Source: JAZKFT01 sp040386335
GTDB taxonomy: Bacteria > Bacteroidota > Bacteroidia > Chitinophagales > Chitinophagaceae
Reading direction: 5' to 3'
Length of the DNA: 64,000 bases
Assembly: GCA_040386335.1 (NCBI GenBank)
Contig: JAZKFT010000012.1
Location: 124,001-188,000 of the forward strand
Position numbers and translations under genes: made by a program. Positions 36,273 to 44,481 of this stretch are shown here, piece after piece. Below the pieces are notes generated by a model that was not told the origin of the DNA, made no database searches, and saw only the letters and a program-made list of their open reading frames with translations. Positions within the stretch are counted from its first letter, which is position 1. Each line of letters opens with the position of its first letter.

Positions 36273-36716
36273 TTAGTTCGTTTTAACTGTCTTTTGCCAA
36301 TCTGAATACTTCGTTTCTTCCGGCACCTCAGTCGGACTTTCAAAAAACAGGTTGTAACCGTCAGGGTCTTTTATTCCGACTACCCAAAGATTATTTCCGA
36401 CAAATGGTTCGTCAGGATAAAGTCCCCTTGAAATAATTTCCTGGTAAATCTTTAATGCATCATTACACATGAACATGACACTTACACCTACGCCGGTTTT
36501 TTCTGCCGGCCTGGTATTTCTATACTCCTGCAGCATTAGTGCGGCACCACCAATTTGCAGCCAACACCATTCAATGTTGCCCGCGGGCTCCCATTTCATT
36601 TTCAATTCAAAGCCCAACCCGTTAATATAGAAATCGAGCGACCGGTCCATATTGGTAACCATAAAAAATGGCACCGACTGTTTCACATTTGAGTTGTTTT
36701 CCAAACCACTGTTCAT
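36273..36716 (-). CDS. VOC-family (glyoxalase/bleomycin-resistance-like) protein
   Basis: 147 residues from the ATG at 36716. It shows the paired beta-alpha-beta-beta-beta units: VPFFMVTNMDRSLDFYINGL, GGAALMLQEYRNTRPAEKTG, and the closing IKDPDGYNLFFESPTE. The E in the last block is the usual metal or acid residue. Members range from glyoxalases and dioxygenases to drug-binding proteins; the function here is unknown. Confidence 0.88.
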   Translation of the reverse strand: MNSGLENNSNVKQSVPFFMVTNMDRSLDFYINGLGFELKMKWEPAGNIEWCWLQIGGAALMLQEYRNTRPAEKTGVGVSVMFMCNDALKIYQEIISRGLYPDEPFVGNNLWVVGIKDPDGYNLFFESPTEVPEETKYSDWQKTVKTN

Positions 36717-36803
36717 GATTGCTGAAAATTTGATGATTGATATTTCGCACTGGTGGGTGGGGTCTCCTGACAAGTATTAGTGAGGCATTAAAGCGCAAGC
36801 ATT

Positions 36804-36826
36804 CTGGTGCGTGAGACACGCACCAG
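36804..36826. repeat. Hairpin CTGGTGCGTG-AGA-CACGCACCAG
   Basis: A perfect 10-bp inverted repeat with a 3-nt loop, 9 bp beyond the stop of the GHL10 gene. No T-run follows, so it is not a standard terminator. On the minus strand its centre reads CGTGTCTCACG, close to the centre of the 34777 hairpin. Confidence 0.75.
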
Positions 36827-36834
36827 TGCGGATG

Positions 36835-38346
36835 TTACCAGGTTACATTCCTCTTTTCGCTTTCATTCCCCATACGATCAACAGCGCTGATCATTATTTT
36901 TTCCAGGTGTTTCTTTTGCTGATTGTCGTACGGCAGGCTGAGCATCCGATCCTTGCGGTTCAGCAGCTGATAGTTCCAGTTGCCATTTTCATATTTATAA
37001 TACACGGCCCAGCGAAATACATCCGCCTCATTGCTATGGGCCCAGGCGATTTTCGCTTCACCGGCATCCATCACCACGCTGCCGGATGAAGGCATGGCCG
37101 GAGCCTCCTTATCCAACCACAGGCTGGGAGGTACCAGCGCCCCGTTTTTATAAGGTCCGGTTAATAAACCCTTCTGCATATTTCCATTTTTGACCACCTG
37201 GCCGATACTCCAATGAATCGCCCCTTTACTTTGCGGCAGCATGCCACGGGTGATCATCAACTGGCTCATGATCTCATTCACGTTTTTGGCACTGGTATCA
37301 GTACCGACACTGATACCCGGCCAGAGGTGGCGGGCTTTTGTATTTTCATCCCTCCACCAGCCCAGCAACAGCGGAAAGCTTACGGCCATTCGGTTAATAG
37401 GCCAATACAATTGTGGTGAAAAATAATCGATCCAGCCCTTGTTCAGCCAAAGCTTTGCATCGGCATACAATGTCTCATATTGGTCGAAGCAGCAAATGCC
37501 CTCCGGGTAACCCGGACGCCAGATGCCAAACGGGCTCAGGCCAAACTTTACATGCTTTTTTTCTTTTTTGATCTCTTTGTACAGATTAGAAATAAAGCTA
37601 TTCACGGCATCGCGGCGCCAGTCGCCCCTTGATAAATTGCCGCCACCATTTTTGTAAGCCGTCCAGCTAAGACTGTCAGGAAAATCTTCACCTTTATTGT
37701 ATTCGCGGTAGGGGTAGAAATAGTCGTCGAAGTGAACGCCATCGATGTCGTAGCGCTTTACAATATCCATCACCACTGCTGTTGCATGTTCCTTTGTTGC
37801 CTTTAACGCCGGATCGAACCACCAATAACCATCCTTTAAATAAACCATCAGTTCCGGCCTTCTTTTTACAATAGAACTTTCCGTAACCGGCCCCCCGGAT
37901 TTATGGTGCGACCGGTAAGGATTCAGCCATACATGCATTTCTAGACCGCGGTCGTGTGCCGCCTCCGTCCAGAATTGCAGGGGATCGTAATAAGGTTCCG
38001 GGGCTTTTCCCTGTGTGCCCGTTAAATAATAACTCCATGGCTCCAGGTCACTTTGATACAAGGCATCTGCCTGCGGCCGCACCTGGAATACAACGGCGTT
38101 GAAGTTATTGGCCTTTAAAAAATCAAGCAGCGCAATCGCTTCTTTTTGTTGGCTATCGACCGGTAAACCAGGTTTGCTGGGCCAATTGATATTAGCTACT
38201 GTAGCGACCCATGCAGCGCGGAATTCTCTTTCAGCCTTTGGCTGGTCGGGTGTTGCTATGTTCTTAGCAACAGGCTTGGTAGTGCTACAGGAATAGCACA
38301 AGAGCAGGAGAAAGCAAAGCCAGATGTGCAGGATTTTTATGGGCAT
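36835..38346 (-). CDS. GHL10 (DUF187) glycosidase lipoprotein
   Basis: 503 residues; lipoprotein signal with Cys20 (LLLLCYSC). The catalytic TIM-barrel starts at REFRAAWVATVANINWPSKP and contains NNFNAVVFQVRPQADALYQS, LEMHVWLNPYRSHH and RYDIDGVHFDDYFYPY, typical of GHL10 (YngK-like) proteins. A C-terminal fibronectin-like part (DVFRWAVYYKYENGNWNYQL) follows. Related enzymes act on peptidoglycan-derived or other aminosugar glycans; the substrate here is unproven. A TAAATTTG box at 38393-38400 (minus strand) resembles a -7 element. Confidence 0.9.
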   Translation of the reverse strand: MPIKILHIWLCFLLLLCYSCSTTKPVAKNIATPDQPKAEREFRAAWVATVANINWPSKPGLPVDSQQKEAIALLDFLKANNFNAVVFQVRPQADALYQSDLEPWSYYLTGTQGKAPEPYYDPLQFWTEAAHDRGLEMHVWLNPYRSHHKSGGPVTESSIVKRRPELMVYLKDGYWWFDPALKATKEHATAVVMDIVKRYDIDGVHFDDYFYPYREYNKGEDFPDSLSWTAYKNGGGNLSRGDWRRDAVNSFISNLYKEIKKEKKHVKFGLSPFGIWRPGYPEGICCFDQYETLYADAKLWLNKGWIDYFSPQLYWPINRMAVSFPLLLGWWRDENTKARHLWPGISVGTDTSAKNVNEIMSQLMITRGMLPQSKGAIHWSIGQVVKNGNMQKGLLTGPYKNGALVPPSLWLDKEAPAMPSSGSVVMDAGEAKIAWAHSNEADVFRWAVYYKYENGNWNYQLLNRKDRMLSLPYDNQQKKHLEKIMISAVDRMGNESEKRNVTW

Positions 38347-38510
38347 ATAGAAAGCGTTGAGTTTTCATGCGCTGCAATGTTGGCATGCGTCTCAAATTTA
38401 ACTGCAAACTTTTAATTATTCAGCGGGCTAAATTCATTTGCGTCGCGTTGGGTCGTGCTGGCGCAGGAATGAGGCGCAGGTTATGTGGGCTGGCTTCCTG
38501 TGCCTATGGG

Positions 38511-38588
38511 TTACTTGACTATGAATTTCGTACTGGTTGATATTTCGAATCAAGTAACGGAGCATCACATGCCGGGAGGTCTGCGCTA
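38511..38588 (+). repeat. Direct repeat, left copy (78 nt)
   Basis: Starts TTACTTGACTATGAATTTCG, contains GTTGATATTT and AAGTAACG, and ends AGGTCTGCGCTA. It aligns over its whole length with 39622-39700 in the same orientation, with scattered substitutions. The two copies flank the TPR lipoprotein gene. Confidence 0.75.
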
Positions 38589-38610
38589 GTGGAAAACCCC
38601 GCCTGGACGA
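38589..38610 (+). repeat. Isolated REP half-site, distant copy
   Basis: GTGGAAAACCCCGCCTGGAC followed by GA matches the right half of the RAYT-linked REP elements (GTGAAAACCCCGCCGGGAAC). It directly adjoins the left direct repeat, 34 kb away from the transposase, and shows that the family is dispersed. Confidence 0.65.
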
Positions 38611-38616
38611 AACCTA

Positions 38617-39489
38617 TTAATTACAATATTCCTTAATTGTCTTGTATATACTTACAAATCCCAAGTCAGCTGCTTTTCTATAGTCTTCGCATGCTTTGTC
38701 TTTTAATCCTTTTTCTTTATAACATTCTGCTCGGGTAACAAGGGCAAATTCATCTTTTGGATTTAATTTAAGGGCATTTGTTAAATCGCTTATCGCTTGG
38801 TCGGAGTTACCTTTTTTAAGATAAAGATTTCCTCTAAATCTGTAAGCTGATGCGAAATCCATCGAGTCAAGTTTATTACTTTGAATCGAATTATTTAAGT
38901 CAGTCATTGCACCTGTCAAATCACCTAAATATAATTTCTCCACACCTCTATTGCAAATTAAGAGTATGCTATCTGGAAAAAGAGTAATTGCAGTATTCAA
39001 TACAATTAGAGCTTCATCATTATGGTCTAAATTATGTAGAACTTTTTGTTTTTCTACATATGCGTCAAAGTATTGTGTATTGGTGTTAAGCGCGTAGTTG
39101 TAATACGTTGCTGCCTTTTCATAGAATTCCTTTGCCTTGTCTTCGTCATCTTGCTTCGTTGAAAAATAATTTCCATAACTAAAATAACAAGAACCGATAT
39201 TAAAATTTACTGTGTCTACTTTAAAATTTCTGCTCAAAAGTCCTTTTAAAATAATAATTGCCTGTTCATAGTTGTCCGTTTCAGTAAGAATTTTTCCTTT
39301 AGTGATTTGAAAGTCAAGATTTGAACTGTCAAGTGAAATAGCAATTTCAATTTCTGAAGATGCATTTTTGATATCGTCATTTATATAGAACTCCTTCGCT
39401 TTAATGTTGTGCTCAATAGCCTTGTTTTTGTCCATTGAGCACGAAACAATAAGTAACACGCAAAGGTTGAGAACAATAAAATTCTTCAT
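38617..39489 (-). CDS. TPR lipoprotein in an AT-rich block
   Basis: 290 residues from the ATG at 39489 (lipobox IVSC). About six TPR units follow: NIKAKEFYINDDIKNASSEI, ALNTNTQYFDAYVEKQKVLH, AIMTDL-like and NSDQAISDLTNALKLNPKDE. Such proteins bind partners in the envelope. Codon use and composition are clearly more AT-rich than in the genes before 38.3 kb and after 41.3 kb. The gene is bracketed by two 78-nt direct repeats. Confidence 0.8.
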   Translation of the reverse strand: MKNFIVLNLCVLLIVSCSMDKNKAIEHNIKAKEFYINDDIKNASSEIEIAISLDSSNLDFQITKGKILTETDNYEQAIIILKGLLSRNFKVDTVNFNIGSCYFSYGNYFSTKQDDEDKAKEFYEKAATYYNYALNTNTQYFDAYVEKQKVLHNLDHNDEALIVLNTAITLFPDSILLICNRGVEKLYLGDLTGAMTDLNNSIQSNKLDSMDFASAYRFRGNLYLKKGNSDQAISDLTNALKLNPKDEFALVTRAECYKEKGLKDKACEDYRKAADLGFVSIYKTIKEYCN

Positions 39490-39621
39490 AATATTTATTT
39501 TATCTACCGTCATTCTGGTTGCTAAATTAAGTTAACACTTATGCCAACGTATTCAACCATCCGAATTAAAGCGAATACAAGAAGATTAGTTTTCTGTAGG
39601 TTGGAATGCTGTGCATAACCT

Positions 39622-39700
39622 TTACTTGATTACAAAGTTTTGTAGTTGTTGATATTTGAAAGTAAGTAACGTAACAGCACAGGTCAGTAGACCTGCGCTA
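39622..39700 (+). repeat. Direct repeat, right copy (79 nt)
   Basis: Starts TTACTTGATTACAAAGTTTT, contains GTTGATATTT and AAGTAACG, and ends AGACCTGCGCTA, matching 38511-38588. It lies between the TPR gene and the next AT-rich gene. Confidence 0.75.
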
Positions 39701-39728
39701 ACTGTGCCTAGTTTTTATGTACATTAGA

Positions 39729-40094
39729 TTATTTAAAGTCGGCTCCGCAACCTAAATTTTTGTTATATGGCTGAATATACTCCCAAAAAGCTTTACCGGC
39801 ACTGTTTAAATAATTTAGTGAGTAATTTAGCTTGGTGTTGGAACCAACCTTGTAAATATATTCTTTGCAGCTGTAAGAAAATTCCTTCTTAAAGCATACT
39901 ATGGCAAAATAGTGCGTAGTATAATCTATTGTAATTGTATAAAAAGTTACTTTGGAAATTGCATCACTGGTATAACTTGTATAGGTTGTCCCGTAACCAC
40001 TGGATTTTACAGACTCCATAACTTCTTTGCAAGTCTGAGCTTTGACGCTTAAAACGCTTAGAGCAATCAGTAACGAAAATAAACACTTTTTCAT
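39729..40094 (-). CDS. Small exported protein, KTSC-like
   Basis: 121 residues with a signal peptide (MKKCLFSLLIALSVLSVKAQ). The mature part includes SDAISKVTFYTITIDYTTHY, FAIVCFK and LNYLNSAGKAFWEYIQPYNK. This resembles the KTSC-type fold of short Bacteroidota proteins with a conserved YIQPY end. Function unknown. AT-rich like its neighbours. The gap 40095-40353 shows no supported feature. Confidence 0.65.
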   Translation of the reverse strand: MKKCLFSLLIALSVLSVKAQTCKEVMESVKSSGYGTTYTSYTSDAISKVTFYTITIDYTTHYFAIVCFKKEFSYSCKEYIYKVGSNTKLNYSLNYLNSAGKAFWEYIQPYNKNLGCGADFK

Positions 40095-40353
40095 TTGGTA
40101 TTTTTTTAAAATTCGGGTTCGTGGTAAGCGCTGATATATAGGTCAATAAATACTTTAGTCATTGTGAATCGTCTTCTCAATTTCAGTCTTTAAGTCAGCC
40201 CCAACCGCGGCTAAATTTATAATTTAAAGTTCATTGTTTGCATAAAAGTTTAAGGATGCCAGTTATAAGCCGAACTGAGGGTGGATGTGCTTTTACCTGA
40301 ATATTTTTTTACAATCCTCAATAGCAAAACACCATTTGTTGCATGGAGAGTTG

Positions 40354-41118
40354 TTATCGCTGATAAAGGTTGGTAATAAAATAAATGATTGATAATAGAA
40401 ACAATAAAGCTGATAAAATATAGAATTGAAAACTTACCCAGGTAAATGTCCTCCATACTTTTCCTTTACTAGGCATTATTTTTTCATAGACCTTTCTTAT
40501 TATTCCTTTTTTTCTCTTATGGCTTGATATTTTCAGTCTATAAATCTTAGTTCTTAGATCCGTTACTAATTGTTTGCCATCTTTAACTTTTGTGGAAATT
40601 AAATTTAAATAATCATTGTACAATTCTCTGGCAGCTTGGTCCTCAAGATGCTTACTTAAATCGGAAGCCGCTTTTTTATTTTGAAGTATAATTGGTAAAT
40701 CAACATTAAATTCTTCTTGAAATAAAAGATAAATAAATTCAGAAGTTTCATTCCCATTTAATTGTCTCGGCGAGTTAGGTAACGCCAATTCGTTTACTCT
40801 TAAATAAAATTGTGAGATAAACGATAAACCTCTATAAAAGGCAATAGCATATAAAATTCTTCCCACTATACCTAATGCAATAGAACTGACAAGAAAAATT
40901 GAAGTCAATTTAAGTGCTGATTGATTGAATAAAAAAGACTTATCCGAAGCTTTATTTAATTGGGTGAAAATGAGAACAATAGTTCCGGTTGAAAGCCCGA
41001 TAATCCAAATTATAGTTTTTTCAAAAAATTCTGATGCTATTTTAAAACCTAATTCACTAAAATGTTTTAAATGTTCTTTTTGGTATTGTGTAATAATATC
41101 TATGTATGGATTCCGCAT
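40354..41118 (-). CDS. Hypothetical membrane protein
   Basis: 254 residues with about three membrane helices: TIIWIIGLSTGTIVLIFTQL, LTSIFLVSSIALGIVGRILY and a C-terminal FYILSALLFLLSIIYFITNL. Between them lies a charged cytoplasmic helical region. Family not recognised. It belongs to the AT-rich block starting at 38.6 kb; the 200-bp gap after it (41119-41319) shows nothing. Confidence 0.65.
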   Translation of the reverse strand: MRNPYIDIITQYQKEHLKHFSELGFKIASEFFEKTIIWIIGLSTGTIVLIFTQLNKASDKSFLFNQSALKLTSIFLVSSIALGIVGRILYAIAFYRGLSFISQFYLRVNELALPNSPRQLNGNETSEFIYLLFQEEFNVDLPIILQNKKAASDLSKHLEDQAARELYNDYLNLISTKVKDGKQLVTDLRTKIYRLKISSHKRKKGIIRKVYEKIMPSKGKVWRTFTWVSFQFYILSALLFLLSIIYFITNLYQR

Positions 41119-41319
41119 AAAATAATTTGTATTTAAAAGTTTGAGCCATATCTAACCTTGCCTACACCATTAAGATTGGAGTATTAAAGACCATTCTAAA
41201 TTTTTTCTCGCTGGTTATTTATCAATGCTTTTATTGGGCTTATTATTTTTATTTTGCTCGTCAATACCGTGTGGACATGGATAGGTTCGAATACTTCAAC
41301 CGCCTCTAGTGAACCAATA

Positions 41320-42591
41320 CTAACCCAAAACCTCCAAATTCTTTCGTTCTCTCCTCCTCCCAGCCCCAAACCACCTCACCACTCCCGTAGCCACCACAAA
41401 ATACCCCACCAAAAAATAGTCAATCCACGGAGAAAAAGCAGCGGCACCAAACCAGCTTCCGGTTTTAACGATCACGGCGAGGCCGAAGATATTCTTGGCG
41501 GCTTCCCAGTATACGGCCCATGGGTTGCGGTCCATGAGTTCGGTATGGGCATATACGGCGAGGAACACAAAGGCGCCATAAATAAAGATCCCCGGCGATC
41601 CGATGGGGGCAATATTGCCAAAGAGATAACTGATGAACAATAAGATCATCACCATCTGGAACCAGCTCCAGGCCTGTAATGCAGGCGATGCTGCAGGGCG
41701 GTATTTTTCAAAATTGTAGGCGTCTTCTATTTTAAACACGGGGTATTTTTCGGCTACATCGGCCGGCCGCCAGCCGGTAGGCATGCCCCAGATTCTTAAT
41801 TTGTCTTTCAGGCTTTTGGTACGCCAGGCATCCTGCATCATCAGCCACAAATGTTGGAAATTGATCTTGATGGGGTTCCAGGTTTGGGCCGGGCGGGTAA
41901 TGCCATAAACAGGTGGTGCTTCGGGCAGTTCCTGCTGGAAGGTGCCAAATAGTTTATCCCAAAAAATAAAGATCTGGCCCAGGTTTTTATCGATGTATTC
42001 CTTGTTCAGCGCATGGTGTACCCGGTGGTGCGATGGGGTAACGATCACATGTTCTAAAAATCCCATTTTTCCAATATGCCGGGTATGATACCAAAATTGC
42101 GCAAACAAATGCAGCGGCCCCACGGTGGCGATCACGATATTGGGTACGCCCAGCAATGCGGCTGGTATCAGCAGGAAATTAAAAGGATTTACAATCGCCG
42201 AAATGCTTTGCCGCAGGGCACAGGCCAGGTTAAACTCTTCGCTGCTGTGGTGGATAATATGGTAGTTCCAGAAGAAATTAATATGGTGGCTCCAGCGGTG
42301 TACCCAATAGCCCGCAAAGTCGATCACAAAGAAGGCCACCACATACGTAAGCCAGGTGGTTTTAATATGGTACACAGCAATTCGTTCCACCAGCCAGGTA
42401 TAGGCCAGTATCGTAATGCTGAGTTGCAGCACATCTTTCACCGCATTGGTAACGCCGCTGCTCAGGCTGCTGAGCATATCCATGGTATGCACGGTGTCGT
42501 TGCCTTTGCGCCAGCCCCACCATTTTTCAAAAAGCACCAGCCCCAAAAATGCCGGCATGGCTATCAGCAATATTTTTCCGTAGGTTTCCAT
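41320..42591 (-). CDS. Sterol desaturase/fatty acid hydroxylase family protein
   Basis: 423 residues with several membrane helices and the diiron histidine clusters of the family: HRWSHH, then HIIHHSSEEFN, then HHRVHH in HVIVTPSHHRVHHALNKEYI. These enzymes hydroxylate or desaturate lipids using O2 in the membrane. The C-terminal third (IWGMPTGWRPADVAEKYPVF, then more membrane helices) is an extension found in many Bacteroidota members. The substrate is unknown. Divergent from the EamA gene. Confidence 0.92.
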   Translation of the reverse strand: METYGKILLIAMPAFLGLVLFEKWWGWRKGNDTVHTMDMLSSLSSGVTNAVKDVLQLSITILAYTWLVERIAVYHIKTTWLTYVVAFFVIDFAGYWVHRWSHHINFFWNYHIIHHSSEEFNLACALRQSISAIVNPFNFLLIPAALLGVPNIVIATVGPLHLFAQFWYHTRHIGKMGFLEHVIVTPSHHRVHHALNKEYIDKNLGQIFIFWDKLFGTFQQELPEAPPVYGITRPAQTWNPIKINFQHLWLMMQDAWRTKSLKDKLRIWGMPTGWRPADVAEKYPVFKIEDAYNFEKYRPAASPALQAWSWFQMVMILLFISYLFGNIAPIGSPGIFIYGAFVFLAVYAHTELMDRNPWAVYWEAAKNIFGLAVIVKTGSWFGAAAFSPWIDYFLVGYFVVATGVVRWFGAGRRRERKNLEVLG

Positions 42592-42620
42592 AAGGCAGGT
42601 CGTATTAGGGCAGGAAGGAG

Positions 42621-42754
42621 GGGAACACGGATGACACGGATAATGCGGATTAGCACTGATTATCTCCTTTTAATTACAATGGACAATTACTATCTCTCCA
42701 AAAAATCCAAAAAAATCCGTGGAAACCCGTCCAATCCGTGTCATCCGTGTTCCC
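42621..42754. repeat. 21-bp inverted repeat in a divergent intergenic region
   Basis: GGGAACACGGATGACACGGA plus T (42621-42641) is exactly complementary to 42734-42754. The arms contain tandem CCGTGT units, and partial ATCCGT/CGGAT units also lie in the 92-nt loop. It lies between the divergent desaturase and EamA start codons. No coding sequence is supported in the 240-bp gap. Confidence 0.85.
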
Positions 42755-42830
42755 ATCCCTCCTCGTGGGTTTTCTTTTCGTTTATTTGCAAGAATCGTCC
42801 AAATCTACAAAATCTGCCGAAACACACTGC

Positions 42831-43700
42831 ATGAAATCAGCGCTGATCAAACTCCATATAGCCGTACTGCTGGCTGGCTTTACGGCCGTTTTTGGCAAAA
42901 TCATTTCTTTAAACGAGGCGCTGCTGGTTTGGTGGCGGTTACTGATCACCGCCATCGTCATGCTGGCCATCATGTGGATGAGCAAGCACAAACCGGCTTA
43001 CCCGCTCAAATCAAAACTGGGTGTATTGGGCGTTGGAATTTTTGTGGGGTTGCATTGGCTCTGCTTTTTTGGAAGCGTGAAGTACTCCAATATCACCATC
43101 GCGGTGGTTTGCCTGTCTACCAGTGGTTTTTTTTCAGCGCTGCTGGAGCCCCTCATCCGACGTACCAAATTCAAACCGGTCGATCTCTTGCTTGGGGCGC
43201 TCTGTATCGCCGGCATCTATATCATTTTTCATTTTGACACCCAATATAAAACCGGCATCCTGCTGGGCATACTGGCGGCCTTGCTCAGTGCGGTATTTTC
43301 TATCCTCAATAAAAAAATGGTCACGCAGATAGACGGTCTCACCATTACCACCTACGAAATGCTGGGGGCATTGATCCTGATGAGTTGTATTATTCCATTT
43401 TACGCTGCGCCGCTGGCCACCAGCTTTTTACCTGTGGGCTGGGACTGGCTCTGGCTCTGCATTTTAGCGGTTGTATGTACCGTTTGGGCTTTTATTTTGC
43501 AACTACAGGCGCTGAAGCATGTGTCTGCCTTCACCCTAAACCTCAGCTATAACCTGGAGCCGATCTATGGCATCATCCTCGCCTTTGTTTTTTTTAAGGA
43601 AAACAAAGAATTGTCTTCGCAGTTTTATATTGGGGTGCTGTTGATTTTATTGTCGATTGGGTTGCAGATGTGGCGGGTTTGGAAGGGCCGCAAACGATAA
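42831..43700 (+). CDS. EamA-family (DMT) transporter
   Basis: 289 residues from the ATG at 42831; upstream in-frame codons overlap the hairpin region and lack coding character. Ten membrane helices in two EamA repeats: GFTAVFGKIISLNEALLVWW, GLHWLCFFGSVKYSNITIAV, ILAALLSAVFSILNKKMVTQ and ALKHVSAFTLNLSYNLEPIY. Members export amino acids or other metabolites; the substrate is unknown. Confidence 0.9.
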   Translation: MKSALIKLHIAVLLAGFTAVFGKIISLNEALLVWWRLLITAIVMLAIMWMSKHKPAYPLKSKLGVLGVGIFVGLHWLCFFGSVKYSNITIAVVCLSTSGFFSALLEPLIRRTKFKPVDLLLGALCIAGIYIIFHFDTQYKTGILLGILAALLSAVFSILNKKMVTQIDGLTITTYEMLGALILMSCIIPFYAAPLATSFLPVGWDWLWLCILAVVCTVWAFILQLQALKHVSAFTLNLSYNLEPIYGIILAFVFFKENKELSSQFYIGVLLILLSIGLQMWRVWKGRKR

Positions 43701-43713
43701 TAGATGTCGGCTG

Positions 43714-44442
43714 TTATTGCAGTTTTGTAATCACCAGGTGCGCAGATACAGGACGTATACCGCCAGCATTTGGAGTAATGGTTAATGGAAACGGCCCCGC
43801 GTTTCTTATTTCTAATTGCGAGAAGGGTAAAGTAGTTGTTATAATGAACATGCCCGTTATCTGGCTGGTTCCGGTTGCCCTCCCTACAACGGTGTACGGC
43901 AATTCTGCTCCATTTAGCGCTACCACTAACTGCCCTTGTTCTGTTACACTCACTTCAAACATAACCTGGTAAGCACCAATTGCCGACAGCACAATTGCAG
44001 TTGGCCCGGCGGGGGATATCCCACCGGAAATCGCCCCAATTTGTGGGAACTCTATGGGAAAGCCGCCGATAATAATAGGCGGTGGATTATTAGGCGGCAC
44101 CAATGCATAAAAATCGCCATAAGCAGGAACTTGCAATGTTGCATTTACCCCACGTTGCGATACAGGGATGACTACCCAGCCCGTATCTCTTTTTAAATAC
44201 AATGCCGAATCGGTTGTATTGAATAGGAGCATCCCCTTTGGCACATTGGTCATAGCCGCGATTTGCCCGGTGGTAGATCTTGGCATCAATACACCCTTAC
44301 CCGTACTTTCAAGTTCCAGTAAGGAATTGGGATTCACCACAGTGGGGTTGGTGCCTATTTTTACCCGCTGGGCATGCAGGGAATTCGTGTAGTAAAAGAT
44401 GACCGTTAATAGTAACAGGCCGGACTGGAAATATTTTTTCAT
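43714..44442 (-). CDS. Exported protein with BclA-like C-terminal (TNF/C1q-like) domain
   Basis: 242 residues from the ATG at 44442 with a signal peptide (to SLHAQ). Residues about 30-80 (NPNSLLELESTGKGVLMPRS, TNVPKGMLLFNTTDSALYLK) match the head of Bacteroidota tail-fibre-like surface proteins. The last 120 residues (YQVMFEVSVTEQGQLVVALN, ELPYTVVGRATGTSQITGMF, GIRPVSAHLVITKL) resemble closely the C-terminal domain of Bacillus exosporium glycoprotein BclA, a trimeric jelly roll. The two parts in one protein make a short fibre-like adhesin plausible. No collagen-like repeat is present. Confidence 0.75.
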   Translation of the reverse strand: MKKYFQSGLLLLTVIFYYTNSLHAQRVKIGTNPTVVNPNSLLELESTGKGVLMPRSTTGQIAAMTNVPKGMLLFNTTDSALYLKRDTGWVVIPVSQRGVNATLQVPAYGDFYALVPPNNPPPIIIGGFPIEFPQIGAISGGISPAGPTAIVLSAIGAYQVMFEVSVTEQGQLVVALNGAELPYTVVGRATGTSQITGMFIITTTLPFSQLEIRNAGPFPLTITPNAGGIRPVSAHLVITKLQ

Positions 44443-44481
44443 AATAGGCATTTTGCATACAAGGTACAAAACGCCTTTTAC

